Origin: Pelagibacterium limicola
GTDB lineage: Bacteria; Pseudomonadota; Alphaproteobacteria; Rhizobiales; Devosiaceae
Length of the DNA stretch: 64,000 nt
NCBI RefSeq assembly: GCF_015694405.1
Contig: NZ_JADQDB010000011.1
Coordinates: forward strand, 1 to 64,000
Direction: 5' to 3'
Positions 36,568 through 45,294 of this stretch are shown in pieces (within the stretch, counting starts at the first letter, position 1; each line of letters starts with the position of its first letter). The position numbers and the translations under genes were made by a program. The notes under the pieces are model-generated. The model was not told the origin of the DNA and ran no database searches. It was given only the letters and a program-made list of their open reading frames with translations.

Positions 36568-39500
36568 CTAGAACTTGTACCCGATCGATAGTTGCCCGCT
36601 GTGCGCCGTTCCGTTGGAGCCGAAGCTGCCGCGATAGCTCCCGCCCAATTTCAATCCACTATCGAAAGTGAGGTTGACGCCCGCGCCGATGGCCAGGCGA
36701 TTTTCGTCGAAATGGCCACCGCTCAGCGTATAACCTGGCGTTCCGGCAGCAAGCGTCAGACTCCGGTCCGGCGCGCCGCCCACCGCATGCTCATACGCGA
36801 CGCTCAGCCCGGCATGCAGACGCGCGCCATCATCGAATTGCCATTCGTGTCCGAGCGCGATACCCGCTGAAAGCGACCCCGTGAGATGATCGGTTGGAGC
36901 GAAAGAAAGATTGAGGACGCCTGCGCCGGTTTCTGTCCCTCCGTCGCTGCGGACGTAGGCCAGGTCTGCCCCCACGAAGGGCGAAATGGTGACGTCACCC
37001 AGTTCGAGGGCATATTTGGCCGCAGCCGAGATACCAAGACTCTGTGCTCCATAATTGGCAGTCGCCGTGCCCCCCACGCCGCCGATAAAGACGTCGCGGG
37101 TGGTTTGTACGTTGTGAACGCCGACATGTGCCGCTGCCGTCAGCAGGAAGGGCCCGTCCTCCACCGCACCGAAAACGCCAAAATGGCCGCTATCAATGGT
37201 GGCTTTAGAGGAGGAGGTAGTGGCGCCGCTCCGGGTATAGCCGAGAGCTATAGCGGCGGAGATTCCTGCGTCGAGCATGGCCAATTCGGTTCCTGCTGCA
37301 ATGCCTGAGAATCCAAGATCGAGATCGGACGCCGTGCCGCCGCCCCCTATAGTAGCACGGCCCCCAGTCAAAAGCGCCCATGGCCCTCCATCAGATTGGG
37401 GGGCCGCAGGATCGACGGCGCGGCCGATGGCCTCCACGGCGGGCGGCCTCGGTGCGTAGGCCAAGGGTGCAACGGGCGGCGTGGCGCTCTGGATATTGCC
37501 TGCCTGGCCCGTCAGAACCTGTCCGAAGCTGAGGCTGGAATTGGCCAGAACGCCGGGCGTTCCGGCATGAATCTCACCCGAAGCGAGGGTAAACGCCGCC
37601 TGAGCGGTTTCGAGAGTGGGAGCAAACAAAATGCTGTTGTAAACCGCGTGAGCATCGGGATCGGAACTTTGCGACAACTCGAAAAGACTGCGGGCCACGG
37701 CGGCTTGGTTTGTTGTCGCGGCAGCGGTTTCGAAGGCCGCAATATTTGCTTCGAGTGCGACTTGCGTGGCCGTGTTGGCAAAGATGAAATCGATGAACAT
37801 CGAATCGAACAGCTTGTAGATATAGTCAAACTCGCCCGCGATATCGTTACCCGCTTCGAGGATCACGAAGCGCTGGCCATCGGCAATGGCGCCTGACGGA
37901 ACAAGATTCACTACAACCGCCCCGCCGTTTAGCGTCACGGTGTCGGATACAATCCGGTCCGTTCGCCCATCCCCCGCGATATCGACCACATACAGGCTAT
38001 TGGCCTCGAATTCGGTCGAACCCAGCGCGGTCAGCGTATCGAATGTCCAGAGCGCTCCGGGGGCCACGATCGCGCCGGGACCGAAGGTAAAGGACCTCGC
38101 AGTTCCGCCGCCCAGCAAGGCGCCCCAAGGGCCGACAATGAAATCCATGCCGCCGAGATCAGCGTTGAGAACGAGCCCGCCCTCATAGACCGTAAAATCG
38201 GCGGTGCCGGCATTGCTGCCCGTCAACTCCAACACAGAGGTGCCAGACTTGGCAAAGGCCTCGAAGCCGAGGAAATCGGCATCCGGCGCCCCGCTTCCGC
38301 CGATATCAAGCCGCGTCATGTCGAATGTGGAATCCGGTCCCCAAACGCGTCTCGAACCGCTGAAGACGAGGGTATCGAAGCCGAGGCCGGCATCGACGAT
38401 ACCGTCGATTTGCCAATCATCCCGCAACTCCAGCCGATCGTCGAACGCGTTGACCGTATCGAAAACGATCGCATGGCCGCCCTGCGCGGCTACGGTCCCG
38501 GCGACCGTCACCGAACTTTGCCCTGTGATCCGGATGGCGTTCTCCGTCATGGTCAATCCCGTGGCCGTGACGGTGGCCTGGTCTCCGATCACAATCCGGC
38601 TGCCCTCAAGACTGGACATGACGATACCGCTGCGACCGATAACGTCCCCATCGACCACGATATCAGTATGGCCGCCGGCATTGTTGACGACCTCTATACC
38701 GTATTTGCCGCCCTCGACCCGCCCGGTCTGGCCGATCGACACAGAAATACCTGTGGCGCCATGGGAATTGGTGACGTAAATGCCCCTGCCGATAGGAGAG
38801 CTGGCGCTGACATTGCCGTGCACCGAGACGGTGGAAATTCCGGTCCCGCGGTTGAGCACATTGATACCGCTATTATGACCCAGAATATTGCTGCCTTGTT
38901 CAGCCGCCACCGTGACGCTCCCGGCATAGAGCTGGTTCGTAACGCTGACCGCATACCCAAAAAGACGGTCAACCATGACGTCGCCGCTAACGGTTACGGA
39001 GGAGTCGCCGCGTCCCGCATTGCGCAGCACAATTCCGTTCCCTCCGATAACCCGCGAGTTATCGGCCGTGACGACGACGAGATCGCCGGCATCTAACTGC
39101 CCCTGCATTAAAATGGCATACTGCCCTGTTCCAGTTACGTCACCTCCGACATCGATGCGCGCGGTGCCGGTGCCGGCGTGACCCGCAAAGATGCCGGTAA
39201 CCCCCTTGACTTCCGAGCCGGCGCCGGTGGTGATGGACATGTCGGTGCTCATCGCGCCATTGATGACACGGAGTGCCTGCCCGTCGGACGAACCGGCAAA
39301 GCCATCTACATTTACCGTGACCACCCCACCCATATTGATAACGCCTAGGCCGACGTTCACGCCGTCGACATGGGCGTGTTCCCCAAGCGTCACGGACAGA
39401 CCACCAGCCCCGCCTGCGTTGCGCGCGCTGATGCCAACCTGGGACCCCAGCGCCATACCGTCGAAGTTGATCGTTGCGCCGGCACTGCCGTAATTGACAG

Positions 39501-39990
39501 CATTTATGCCGTATTGTCCGGCGAAATAACCGCTCGTATCGATTGAGACCGAGCCTGGAGACGCGCCAGTATCACCGGTCGAGACGATGCGAAGTCCGTC
39601 CCTTTCGCCCGAAACGAAGACATCGCTGTCCGGCGCGCTCGTGAACCTGATATCGCCGCCGCCCGAGATGGCAATGGCGTCACCGCCGTTCCCGCCATGT
39701 GGGGGATCGGTCTCGATGGACAGTCCATCGTCGGCATGGACGCTGGCATTATCGATATTGATTGTTTGCGTGTCGTAGCTGCCGCCCTGGCACAGATAAC
39801 TCGCGCCGCCGGTCGATACGCATACCTGCTGCGCGTATGCACCGCGCCCATAACCGGCAAGACCGCTGGCGATAAGGGAAACAGACACGAGAAGCTGTCG
39901 CCGGCGTGAGGCGACGACACCGGCCTGTTGCCTGGCATTGCTCGTTTTGTCCTTCCGAGCGGGACGTGTTTCTTTAACTTCGAACATCAT
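36568..39990 (-). CDS. Autotransporter (type Va) surface protein 2
   Basis: A protein of about 1140 residues. An extended basic signal region (ASRRRQLLVSVSLIASGLAG) ends near AYAQ at about residue 53. Then comes a long beta-helical passenger rich in Gly, Val, Asp and Asn, with loosely repeated units (GISVSIGQTGRVEGGKYGIEV; DVIGRSGIVM), including a CVSTGG-Cys pair at its N-terminus. The last 270 residues or so form the beta-barrel, starting near GPWALLTGGR and ending IGYKF with terminal Phe. The two adjacent ATGs at 39990 and 39987 are the likely start. It follows its AraC regulator by about 210 bases, mirroring module 1. Confidence 0.88.
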   Translation of the reverse strand: MMFEVKETRPARKDKTSNARQQAGVVASRRRQLLVSVSLIASGLAGYGRGAYAQQVCVSTGGASYLCQGGSYDTQTINIDNASVHADDGLSIETDPPHGGNGGDAIAISGGGDIRFTSAPDSDVFVSGERDGLRIVSTGDTGASPGSVSIDTSGYFAGQYGINAVNYGSAGATINFDGMALGSQVGISARNAGGAGGLSVTLGEHAHVDGVNVGLGVINMGGVVTVNVDGFAGSSDGQALRVINGAMSTDMSITTGAGSEVKGVTGIFAGHAGTGTARIDVGGDVTGTGQYAILMQGQLDAGDLVVVTADNSRVIGGNGIVLRNAGRGDSSVTVSGDVMVDRLFGYAVSVTNQLYAGSVTVAAEQGSNILGHNSGINVLNRGTGISTVSVHGNVSASSPIGRGIYVTNSHGATGISVSIGQTGRVEGGKYGIEVVNNAGGHTDIVVDGDVIGRSGIVMSSLEGSRIVIGDQATVTATGLTMTENAIRITGQSSVTVAGTVAAQGGHAIVFDTVNAFDDRLELRDDWQIDGIVDAGLGFDTLVFSGSRRVWGPDSTFDMTRLDIGGSGAPDADFLGFEAFAKSGTSVLELTGSNAGTADFTVYEGGLVLNADLGGMDFIVGPWGALLGGGTARSFTFGPGAIVAPGALWTFDTLTALGSTEFEANSLYVVDIAGDGRTDRIVSDTVTLNGGAVVVNLVPSGAIADGQRFVILEAGNDIAGEFDYIYKLFDSMFIDFIFANTATQVALEANIAAFETAAATTNQAAVARSLFELSQSSDPDAHAVYNSILFAPTLETAQAAFTLASGEIHAGTPGVLANSSLSFGQVLTGQAGNIQSATPPVAPLAYAPRPPAVEAIGRAVDPAAPQSDGGPWALLTGGRATIGGGGTASDLDLGFSGIAAGTELAMLDAGISAAIALGYTRSGATTSSSKATIDSGHFGVFGAVEDGPFLLTAAAHVGVHNVQTTRDVFIGGVGGTATANYGAQSLGISAAAKYALELGDVTISPFVGADLAYVRSDGGTETGAGVLNLSFAPTDHLTGSLSAGIALGHEWQFDDGARLHAGLSVAYEHAVGGAPDRSLTLAAGTPGYTLSGGHFDENRLAIGAGVNLTFDSGLKLGGSYRGSFGSNGTAHSGQLSIGYKF

Positions 39991-40136
39991 TTCTTGCCGT
40001 AGCCTGGTTCCACTCGGGCACCTCGACGGCTGGCTGGCTACCCCTCCCCCGTCGCGTGCGCCCCGCCCTGCGTATATCCATATCGCCGGGGATTTCACGT
40101 GCCGGTAAGCTGGCAGACAAACGATGTATGTGAGGA

Positions 40137-40181
40137 TGCAGAAATGGCGCCGGAATTTATGAATTCGTGCAACGGATGCGC
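40137..40181 (-). promoter_or_regulatory. Candidate AraC-type repeats before autotransporter 2
   Basis: On the minus strand GCGCATCCGTTGCA (40168-40181) and GCGCCATTTCTGCA (40137-40150) are partial direct repeats with a 31-base period, three helical turns. They resemble the repeats before autotransporter 1 (GC..CA..TTGCA), which would fit paralogous regulators with related sites. Confidence 0.4.
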
Positions 40182-40198
40182 GCTGGCATCCGATGATA

Positions 40199-41251
40199 TC
40201 AACGCATGCGTGAAATCCAGTGCCACCACTCGCTGGAATTTCCCTTCCAGGCGAGCCTGCCCTGCCCTTCCAGGGCGAGTTGGCGCACATCGCGCGCCGT
40301 CATGCCGAATTCGCGGCGAAAGGCGTAACTGAAATTGGAACCGTAGGAGAAGCCATAACGCTCTGCGATATCGGCGATCTTGAGACCTTGCTGGGCTGGA
40401 TCGGCGAGGATCTGCCGGCAGGCGCGGAGCCGCTGCCGCTGCACATAGGACGCAAAACCGCCATGCCTTTCGAAGAGGTAATAAAGTTTGCGCAACGAGA
40501 TACCGAACCGCCGCGCGACCGGCTCCGCCGCCAGGCCAGGATCGGTCAGATGATCGCGCACATGGCTAGCAATGGCCTCGAATAGAGAGAAGTTTACCCC
40601 GTCCATGACGTCTTCCTCCACCGCGCCGTTGAGTACCGCTGCCGCGATCGCAACCGTAGGATGGACGAGAGCGGCAGCCTGATCCGGACGCATTTGCGGT
40701 GCAGCTGCAAACAGGCCGACGAGATGGTTGTAGAACAGTCCAACCATAGGATTTTCCCGCCTGATAATGCGGGTGTTGTGATCATCCTGCCGTGTAAGCA
40801 AGGGTGCCAGAAGGCGCCGGGGAATGATTATGTTGAGGGTGTGGCAATCGGTGGTGCCCGTGGCCTGGGGTTGTGTGAGATCGCTCACCCATAAATCGCC
40901 GGGACGCGTATAGCTGTCCGTGCCGCCGTCTCGCTCGCCCAGATGGCCTTCGGTATAAAACTCGATCATGAAGTGATCCAGGCCATCGCGCCCGATGCGG
41001 AAATTCGACCGGTCGAAGCTCTGGGCTACCGTGGAGGCAGACGAAAGGACGAGATCGCCAATCTGAAAGGATTCGACACGGGCAAAAAATCGTTCATCGG
41101 CATCGATCTTCAGTCTCGTGTCAAAGATCACCCCTATGCCCTCGTTCCATGCGGCCACCGCGAGCTTCGGGGCGAGTCCGCGCGTATCGAGGACCGAACT
41201 GGGGACGGGAGAGATTTCTTGCCGCGATGTCGGCTCGTCCTCATTCGCCAT
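40199..41251 (-). CDS. AraC-family regulator of autotransporter module 2
   Basis: A 350-residue regulator, paralogous to the one at 27118. Its sensor half contains SFDRSNFRIGRDGLDHFMIEFY and GDLWVSDLTQPQ. Its HTH_18 half contains LAAEPVARRFGISLRKLYYLFERHGGF and KIADIAERYGFSYGSNFSYAFRREFGMTARDVRQL, ending SSEWWHWISRMR. The start ATG at 41251 gives the same length as the paralogue. Encoded immediately upstream of, and co-directional with, the second autotransporter gene, it is presumably its activator. Confidence 0.88.
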   Translation of the reverse strand: MANEDEPTSRQEISPVPSSVLDTRGLAPKLAVAAWNEGIGVIFDTRLKIDADERFFARVESFQIGDLVLSSASTVAQSFDRSNFRIGRDGLDHFMIEFYTEGHLGERDGGTDSYTRPGDLWVSDLTQPQATGTTDCHTLNIIIPRRLLAPLLTRQDDHNTRIIRRENPMVGLFYNHLVGLFAAAPQMRPDQAAALVHPTVAIAAAVLNGAVEEDVMDGVNFSLFEAIASHVRDHLTDPGLAAEPVARRFGISLRKLYYLFERHGGFASYVQRQRLRACRQILADPAQQGLKIADIAERYGFSYGSNFSYAFRREFGMTARDVRQLALEGQGRLAWKGNSSEWWHWISRMR

Positions 41252-41387
41252 TGGCGCTAGTTCCCAGCTGAAAGCATCAAAAAGAAAAAATCATACCCTG
41301 CGGGAGGAAACCGATAAAGTACCGATCGGTTCGGCTCGAAGTTCGGATCGAACGGCCGTCTATCAATCCCTGTGGAGGACATATTTT

Positions 41388-42083
41388 ATGGGATATGTGT
41401 TTGATCCTATGCCGACGCCAATCCTGGCGGTTGCCGGATCCGACGACCTGCTGCCGGTGCGCCGAATTTTCTGCGTGGGGCGCAATTATGCGGCTCATGC
41501 GCGGGAAATGGGTCGCGATCCGGACCGTGAGCCCCCCTTCTTTTTCACCAAGCCAGCCGATGCGGTGGTTCATGACGGCGAGACCGTAAATTATCCTCCG
41601 GAGACTGAGAACCTGCACTACGAAGCCGAACTGGTGGCGGTTATCGGCAAGGGGGGCCGCAATATCGCGCAGGCCGATGCCCTCGATCATGTCTGGGGCT
41701 ATGCGGTCGGCAACGATCTCACCCGGCGCGACCTCCAGTTCCAGGCGCGCGAGCTTGGTCGCCCGTGGGATTGGGGCAAGGCGTTCGACCGGTCGGCCGT
41801 CATCGGGCCGGTGCACCCGGTTGCCGACATAGGCCATCCCGACCGCGGTGAAATTCGCCTGGAGGTCAATGGCGAGGTCAAGCAGCAGGCCGATCTGTCC
41901 GAGATGATCTGGAGCACGAGCGAGATCGTTTCCCTTCTCTCGCGCTCCATGACCATCAAGCCGGGCGACGTCATCATGACAGGCACCCCCGCTGGGGTCG
42001 GCCCGCTCGTGGAAGGCGACGTTTGCGTGGCCTCTATCGAGGGGCTGGGCGAACTGACCACCCGCATCGGTCCAAGGGTGTAG
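41388..42083 (+). CDS. Fumarylacetoacetate hydrolase (FAH) family protein
   Basis: A 231-residue enzyme of the single-domain FAH family: FCVGRNYAAHAREMG, PFFFTKPADAVV, YEAELVAVIGKGGRNI (metal-binding Glu pair), YAVGNDLTRRDLQ and VIMTGTPAGVGPLVEGD. Members hydrolyse acylpyruvates, decarboxylate oxaloacetate, or dehydrate sugar acids. Beside a FadR-type regulator and Gfo/Idh oxidoreductases, a sugar-acid pathway step is plausible but unproven. The ATG at 41388 has GGAGG 9 bases upstream; upstream codons belong to the divergent spacer. Confidence 0.9.
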   Translation: MGYVFDPMPTPILAVAGSDDLLPVRRIFCVGRNYAAHAREMGRDPDREPPFFFTKPADAVVHDGETVNYPPETENLHYEAELVAVIGKGGRNIAQADALDHVWGYAVGNDLTRRDLQFQARELGRPWDWGKAFDRSAVIGPVHPVADIGHPDRGEIRLEVNGEVKQQADLSEMIWSTSEIVSLLSRSMTIKPGDVIMTGTPAGVGPLVEGDVCVASIEGLGELTTRIGPRV

Positions 42084-42127
42084 CCCGGCGGCTCCACCTG
42101 TTCCGGGCATCTGGCGGGGCCGATTGC

Positions 42128-42868
42128 CTAGGCCGTCAAATGGCCGCGATCTTCCGCTTCGGAAAATTCGACGATCACGTTGCGGATATGCCGGCCCATC
42201 GCCTTTTGGGCGGCGTCGGGATTGCGCTGGCGCAACGCCGCGAGGATGGCGTGATGATCCCCGATCCACAAGGAACGCACGCTGGTTACGTCGATATGCT
42301 CGACCAGCTTATGCCACATCGCCGACTGCTGGCGCTGCGACCATAGTGCCTCGACCATTCCCACGATAATCACGTTGCCCGTCATCTTGGCGAGGGCAAA
42401 ATGAAAGCTCTGATCGCCGCCTTCGTTCCAGAAATCGTGGTCAGGCTCATGAAGCATCCGGGCGATGCACTCTTCGAGCAAGGCGATGTCGTATTGGGTG
42501 ACCCGGTCGGCGGCGAGTGCGGCTATTCCCGGCTCTATGGCGAGCCTTGCTTCGAGCAACTCAAATGGGCCAGGGCCAATGTCGGCATTGAGGGGCTCGA
42601 AACTCACCTGGCATCCCAGCGAGGGGAGCACCACGATACCAGATCGTCCGCGGACCTCGACAACACCACGCATCTCGAGCGCGATTACCGCCTCGCGGAC
42701 CACGGGACGGCTCACCTGCAGCAATTCAGCCAGTTCGCGCTCCGACGGCATGCGCCAATTCGGATCGTGCTCGTTGGCGCGGATAATCGATGCAATCTTG
42801 CGAGCGACGGTCTGGTAGAGCCGATGCTCGCCTGGCGGCGAGCCCTGACGGTGCTGCATTGCGTCCAT
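42128..42868 (-). CDS. FadR-subfamily GntR regulator
   Basis: A 246-residue regulator. Its winged helix is WRMPSERELAELLQVSRPVVREAVIALEMRGVVEVRGRSGIVV (about 37-80). The C-terminal FCD domain contains LLEARLAIEPGIAALAADRVT, a DxxFH-like HFALAKMTGN, and late His residues (HHAILAALRQRNPDAAQKAMGRHI) that bind metal and sugar-acid ligands in this class. It is third in a leftward unit with two Gfo/Idh/MocA genes and convergent with FAH. It probably represses the local catabolic genes. Confidence 0.9.
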   Translation of the reverse strand: MDAMQHRQGSPPGEHRLYQTVARKIASIIRANEHDPNWRMPSERELAELLQVSRPVVREAVIALEMRGVVEVRGRSGIVVLPSLGCQVSFEPLNADIGPGPFELLEARLAIEPGIAALAADRVTQYDIALLEECIARMLHEPDHDFWNEGGDQSFHFALAKMTGNVIIVGMVEALWSQRQQSAMWHKLVEHIDVTSVRSLWIGDHHAILAALRQRNPDAAQKAMGRHIRNVIVEFSEAEDRGHLTA

Positions 42869-42912
42869 GATACTGGTACCCTTACCGGCCGATCACCGGA
42901 CGACTTATAGCG

Positions 42913-43977
42913 TTACGGAAGCCACGAGCAATAGAGCGGATGCGTCGGGTCGACCGGCAATTTGGCCGGCAGCCCAGTGCGCTGCGAATGATAGGCGGCC
43001 GTGACCAGTTCGATGGAGCGGCGCGCATCGGCGACCGTCACTGGCGGTTCGGCGCCCTCGACGAGCGCGGCATGGAACAACTCGAACTGGCGTGTGTAGC
43101 CGTCCTCGGTCGGCTCGAACGCTGCAAGTACCTCCTCTATCCGATTTTGATGCGCCTCGTCCCGAGCCGTGAAAACCCACGGGTCGCGTGCCATTGTATA
43201 GGGTTCGGTGATGCTTTCGGCGGTCAGATCCGCAAAGCAGAACCGCAACCGCGAAATCTCCTTGTGCGAGCCGAGCGTCATCGAGAGCGTAGCCAGTGAA
43301 CCGTTGGCCATGCGGACTGCGAGAGCCATCGTGTCCTCGACCTCGATCGGGTTTACCAGCGTCGCACCATAAGCAAAGATTTCGGCGGAAGGGCCATGAA
43401 CATAGTTGAGCATATCGTGCGCATGGATGGCGTGGCCGAGCAGGCCCCCGCCCAGTTCGGTCGCCCATTTCCCGCGCCAGGGCACTTCATAATAAGCGGG
43501 GCCGCGCCACCAATGGGTTTCGATGGTGGTCATGAACGGCGTTCCCGTCAATCCGGCCTCGATGAGCCGTTTGAGCTTCTGCAATCCCGCGCCGTAGCGA
43601 TACTGGAAGATCGGCATCAGCACGCGGTCAGTTTCATCGAGAATGGCGGCGATGTCATCGACTTGCTTTAGCGATCCGAACAGCGGCTTTTCACATATCA
43701 CGTGTTTTCCGGCACGGAGCGCCTTCTCACAGAGTTCGAAATGGGTTCCCGGCGGGGTGCAGATGTCGACAATATCGATATCGTCCCGGGCAATTACCTG
43801 GTCGAAATCCTCACAAAATTCGGGAAGCCCAAAGGCATCGACAAGCACTTGCCCTCGGTCGGCGTCGAGCGAGCACAGAACCCGCACGTCAAACCGCTCC
43901 TTGTTCCAGTTGAACCCCGTGAGGTGCCGCTCGGCAATTCCCGCGCCGATCACGGCTACATTGTACCTGCGTGTCAT
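42913..43977 (-). CDS. Gfo/Idh/MocA-family oxidoreductase A
   Basis: A 354-residue NAD(P)-dependent dehydrogenase. The Rossmann fold starts VAVIGAGIAERHLTGF (GxGxxx near residue 10), the conserved CEKPLF dipeptide region is near 95, and the catalytic-region LGHAIHAHDMLNYVHGPSAEI follows near 185. Substrates in the family are sugars, inositols and aminosugars. It lies 8 bases after gene B and upstream of the GntR gene. The ligand is inferred to match the adjacent sugar importer. Confidence 0.9.
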   Translation of the reverse strand: MTRRYNVAVIGAGIAERHLTGFNWNKERFDVRVLCSLDADRGQVLVDAFGLPEFCEDFDQVIARDDIDIVDICTPPGTHFELCEKALRAGKHVICEKPLFGSLKQVDDIAAILDETDRVLMPIFQYRYGAGLQKLKRLIEAGLTGTPFMTTIETHWWRGPAYYEVPWRGKWATELGGGLLGHAIHAHDMLNYVHGPSAEIFAYGATLVNPIEVEDTMALAVRMANGSLATLSMTLGSHKEISRLRFCFADLTAESITEPYTMARDPWVFTARDEAHQNRIEEVLAAFEPTEDGYTRQFELFHAALVEGAEPPVTVADARRSIELVTAAYHSQRTGLPAKLPVDPTHPLYCSWLP

Positions 43978-43985
43978 CTGTCGAC

Positions 43986-44999
43986 CTACCTTTCACCGTT
44001 GGTCAGGACGGTTGCGCTTGCCTGGGCTTCGAGCGAGAGCCGGCACACCTCGAATGCGTGGCGCTGGGTCATCGCCGTTTCGGTGCGATCGCGGACGTCT
44101 GCGAGGAACTTGTCGAAGTATTCGAGCGGTTCATCTCCACAATCGATGTGGCGGATACCCTCGGAATCGACAATGAACAGGTGATCCTTGCCAGGCCGGC
44201 CAGCGATATCGATGTATTTGCGTAGCTCGATATAGCCCTCGGTTCCCAGAATGGTCAGCCGTCCGTCTCCCCACGTGGGCAGTCCCTCAGGGGTAAACCA
44301 GTCGACGCGGATATAGCCCGCGCCCTTGTCGCTCGCCAGGAGCACGTCCCCGAAATCCTGGAAGCGCGGGATCTGCGGATGGGCGAAATTACCAACGGTA
44401 CTGGCAAGGACCCGTGCCGTTTCAGAACCGGTGTAGAACAGAAATTGATCGATCTGGTGGGAGGCGATATCGACGATGATGCCTCCGAACGCATCGGGGT
44501 CGAAAAACCATTCCGGTCGCCCCGTCCCGCGCCGGTGTGGACCGGTACCTATTGTCTGAACCACGCGTCCAATCGCTCCGTCGGCGACCAGTTTACCGGC
44601 CACGACGGCCGAAGGAACGCAGAATCTTTCGGAAAAGCAGATCGAAAAAATGCGGCCGGTCCGCGCAACCGTCGCCTCGACGGCCTCGAGTTGCTCGAAG
44701 GTGGTGACCCCAGGCTTATCGACCATGACATCCTTGCCAGCGTCCATCGCTTGAATCGCCAGCGCTGCACGGTCCCGCGGAACGGCAGCTATACAGATGA
44801 CATCGATGCTATCATCGGCAAAGATCGCGTCCCGTTCCAACTCGGCCGCATCGGGATAAGTTCTCCTGAACGCGTCGACCAATCCAGGTATGGACGACTC
44901 CGGACAAAAGCCAGCGAACTGGGCTCCCGACGCCTTAAGGCCGTTCACGTGCTCGAATATGTGGCCGTGGTCGATGCCGACAGCCGCAAACCTCACCAT
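43986..44999 (-). CDS. Gfo/Idh/MocA-family oxidoreductase B
   Basis: A 337-residue oxidoreductase with a variant Rossmann start (RFAAVGIDHGHIFEHVNGL), the VDKPGVTTFEQLEAVE motif near 95 in place of EKP, and GGIIVDIASHQIDQFLFYTG near 175. The ATG at 44999 follows GAGGAGA at good spacing and beats the TTG at 45026. It is the first gene of the leftward Gfo-Gfo-GntR unit and divergent from a CUT1-type sugar ABC operon, so shared control is likely. Confidence 0.88.
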   Translation of the reverse strand: MVRFAAVGIDHGHIFEHVNGLKASGAQFAGFCPESSIPGLVDAFRRTYPDAAELERDAIFADDSIDVICIAAVPRDRAALAIQAMDAGKDVMVDKPGVTTFEQLEAVEATVARTGRIFSICFSERFCVPSAVVAGKLVADGAIGRVVQTIGTGPHRRGTGRPEWFFDPDAFGGIIVDIASHQIDQFLFYTGSETARVLASTVGNFAHPQIPRFQDFGDVLLASDKGAGYIRVDWFTPEGLPTWGDGRLTILGTEGYIELRKYIDIAGRPGKDHLFIVDSEGIRHIDCGDEPLEYFDKFLADVRDRTETAMTQRHAFEVCRLSLEAQASATVLTNGER

Positions 45000-45218
45000 C
45001 TTGGCTTTCTCCTCGCTTCCGCTCAACGCGAATTATTGTTTCTGGACAGACCAGATATCCAAAATTGCGGGCCTGTCAAGCATAGGCCATACCACGCAAT
45101 GACCGCAAGTTCGGGGCCATGCACCTGTTTAAATACGGGAAAATCCCGGATTTCCTGGCCACTTCTAGATTTTGATCGAAGACAAGTTCCCCCGCCGGAA
45201 TCTTTCTCCCGCCCCCGG

Positions 45219-45246
45219 TTGACATTCTGGTAAGGCCAGATAATTC
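45219..45246 (+). promoter_or_regulatory. Candidate promoter of the CUT1-type ABC operon
   Basis: TTGACA (45219-45224) and TAATTC (45241-45246) with a 16-base gap lie 49 bases before the binding-protein ATG. A CGGGA-AAA-TCCCG palindrome at 45136-45148 upstream could be an operator shared with the divergent oxidoreductase unit. Confidence 0.45.
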
Positions 45247-45294
45247 TTTTGAGGTATCGCAGTTGGAGGACTGCGACAATAGGGAGGACTAAAC

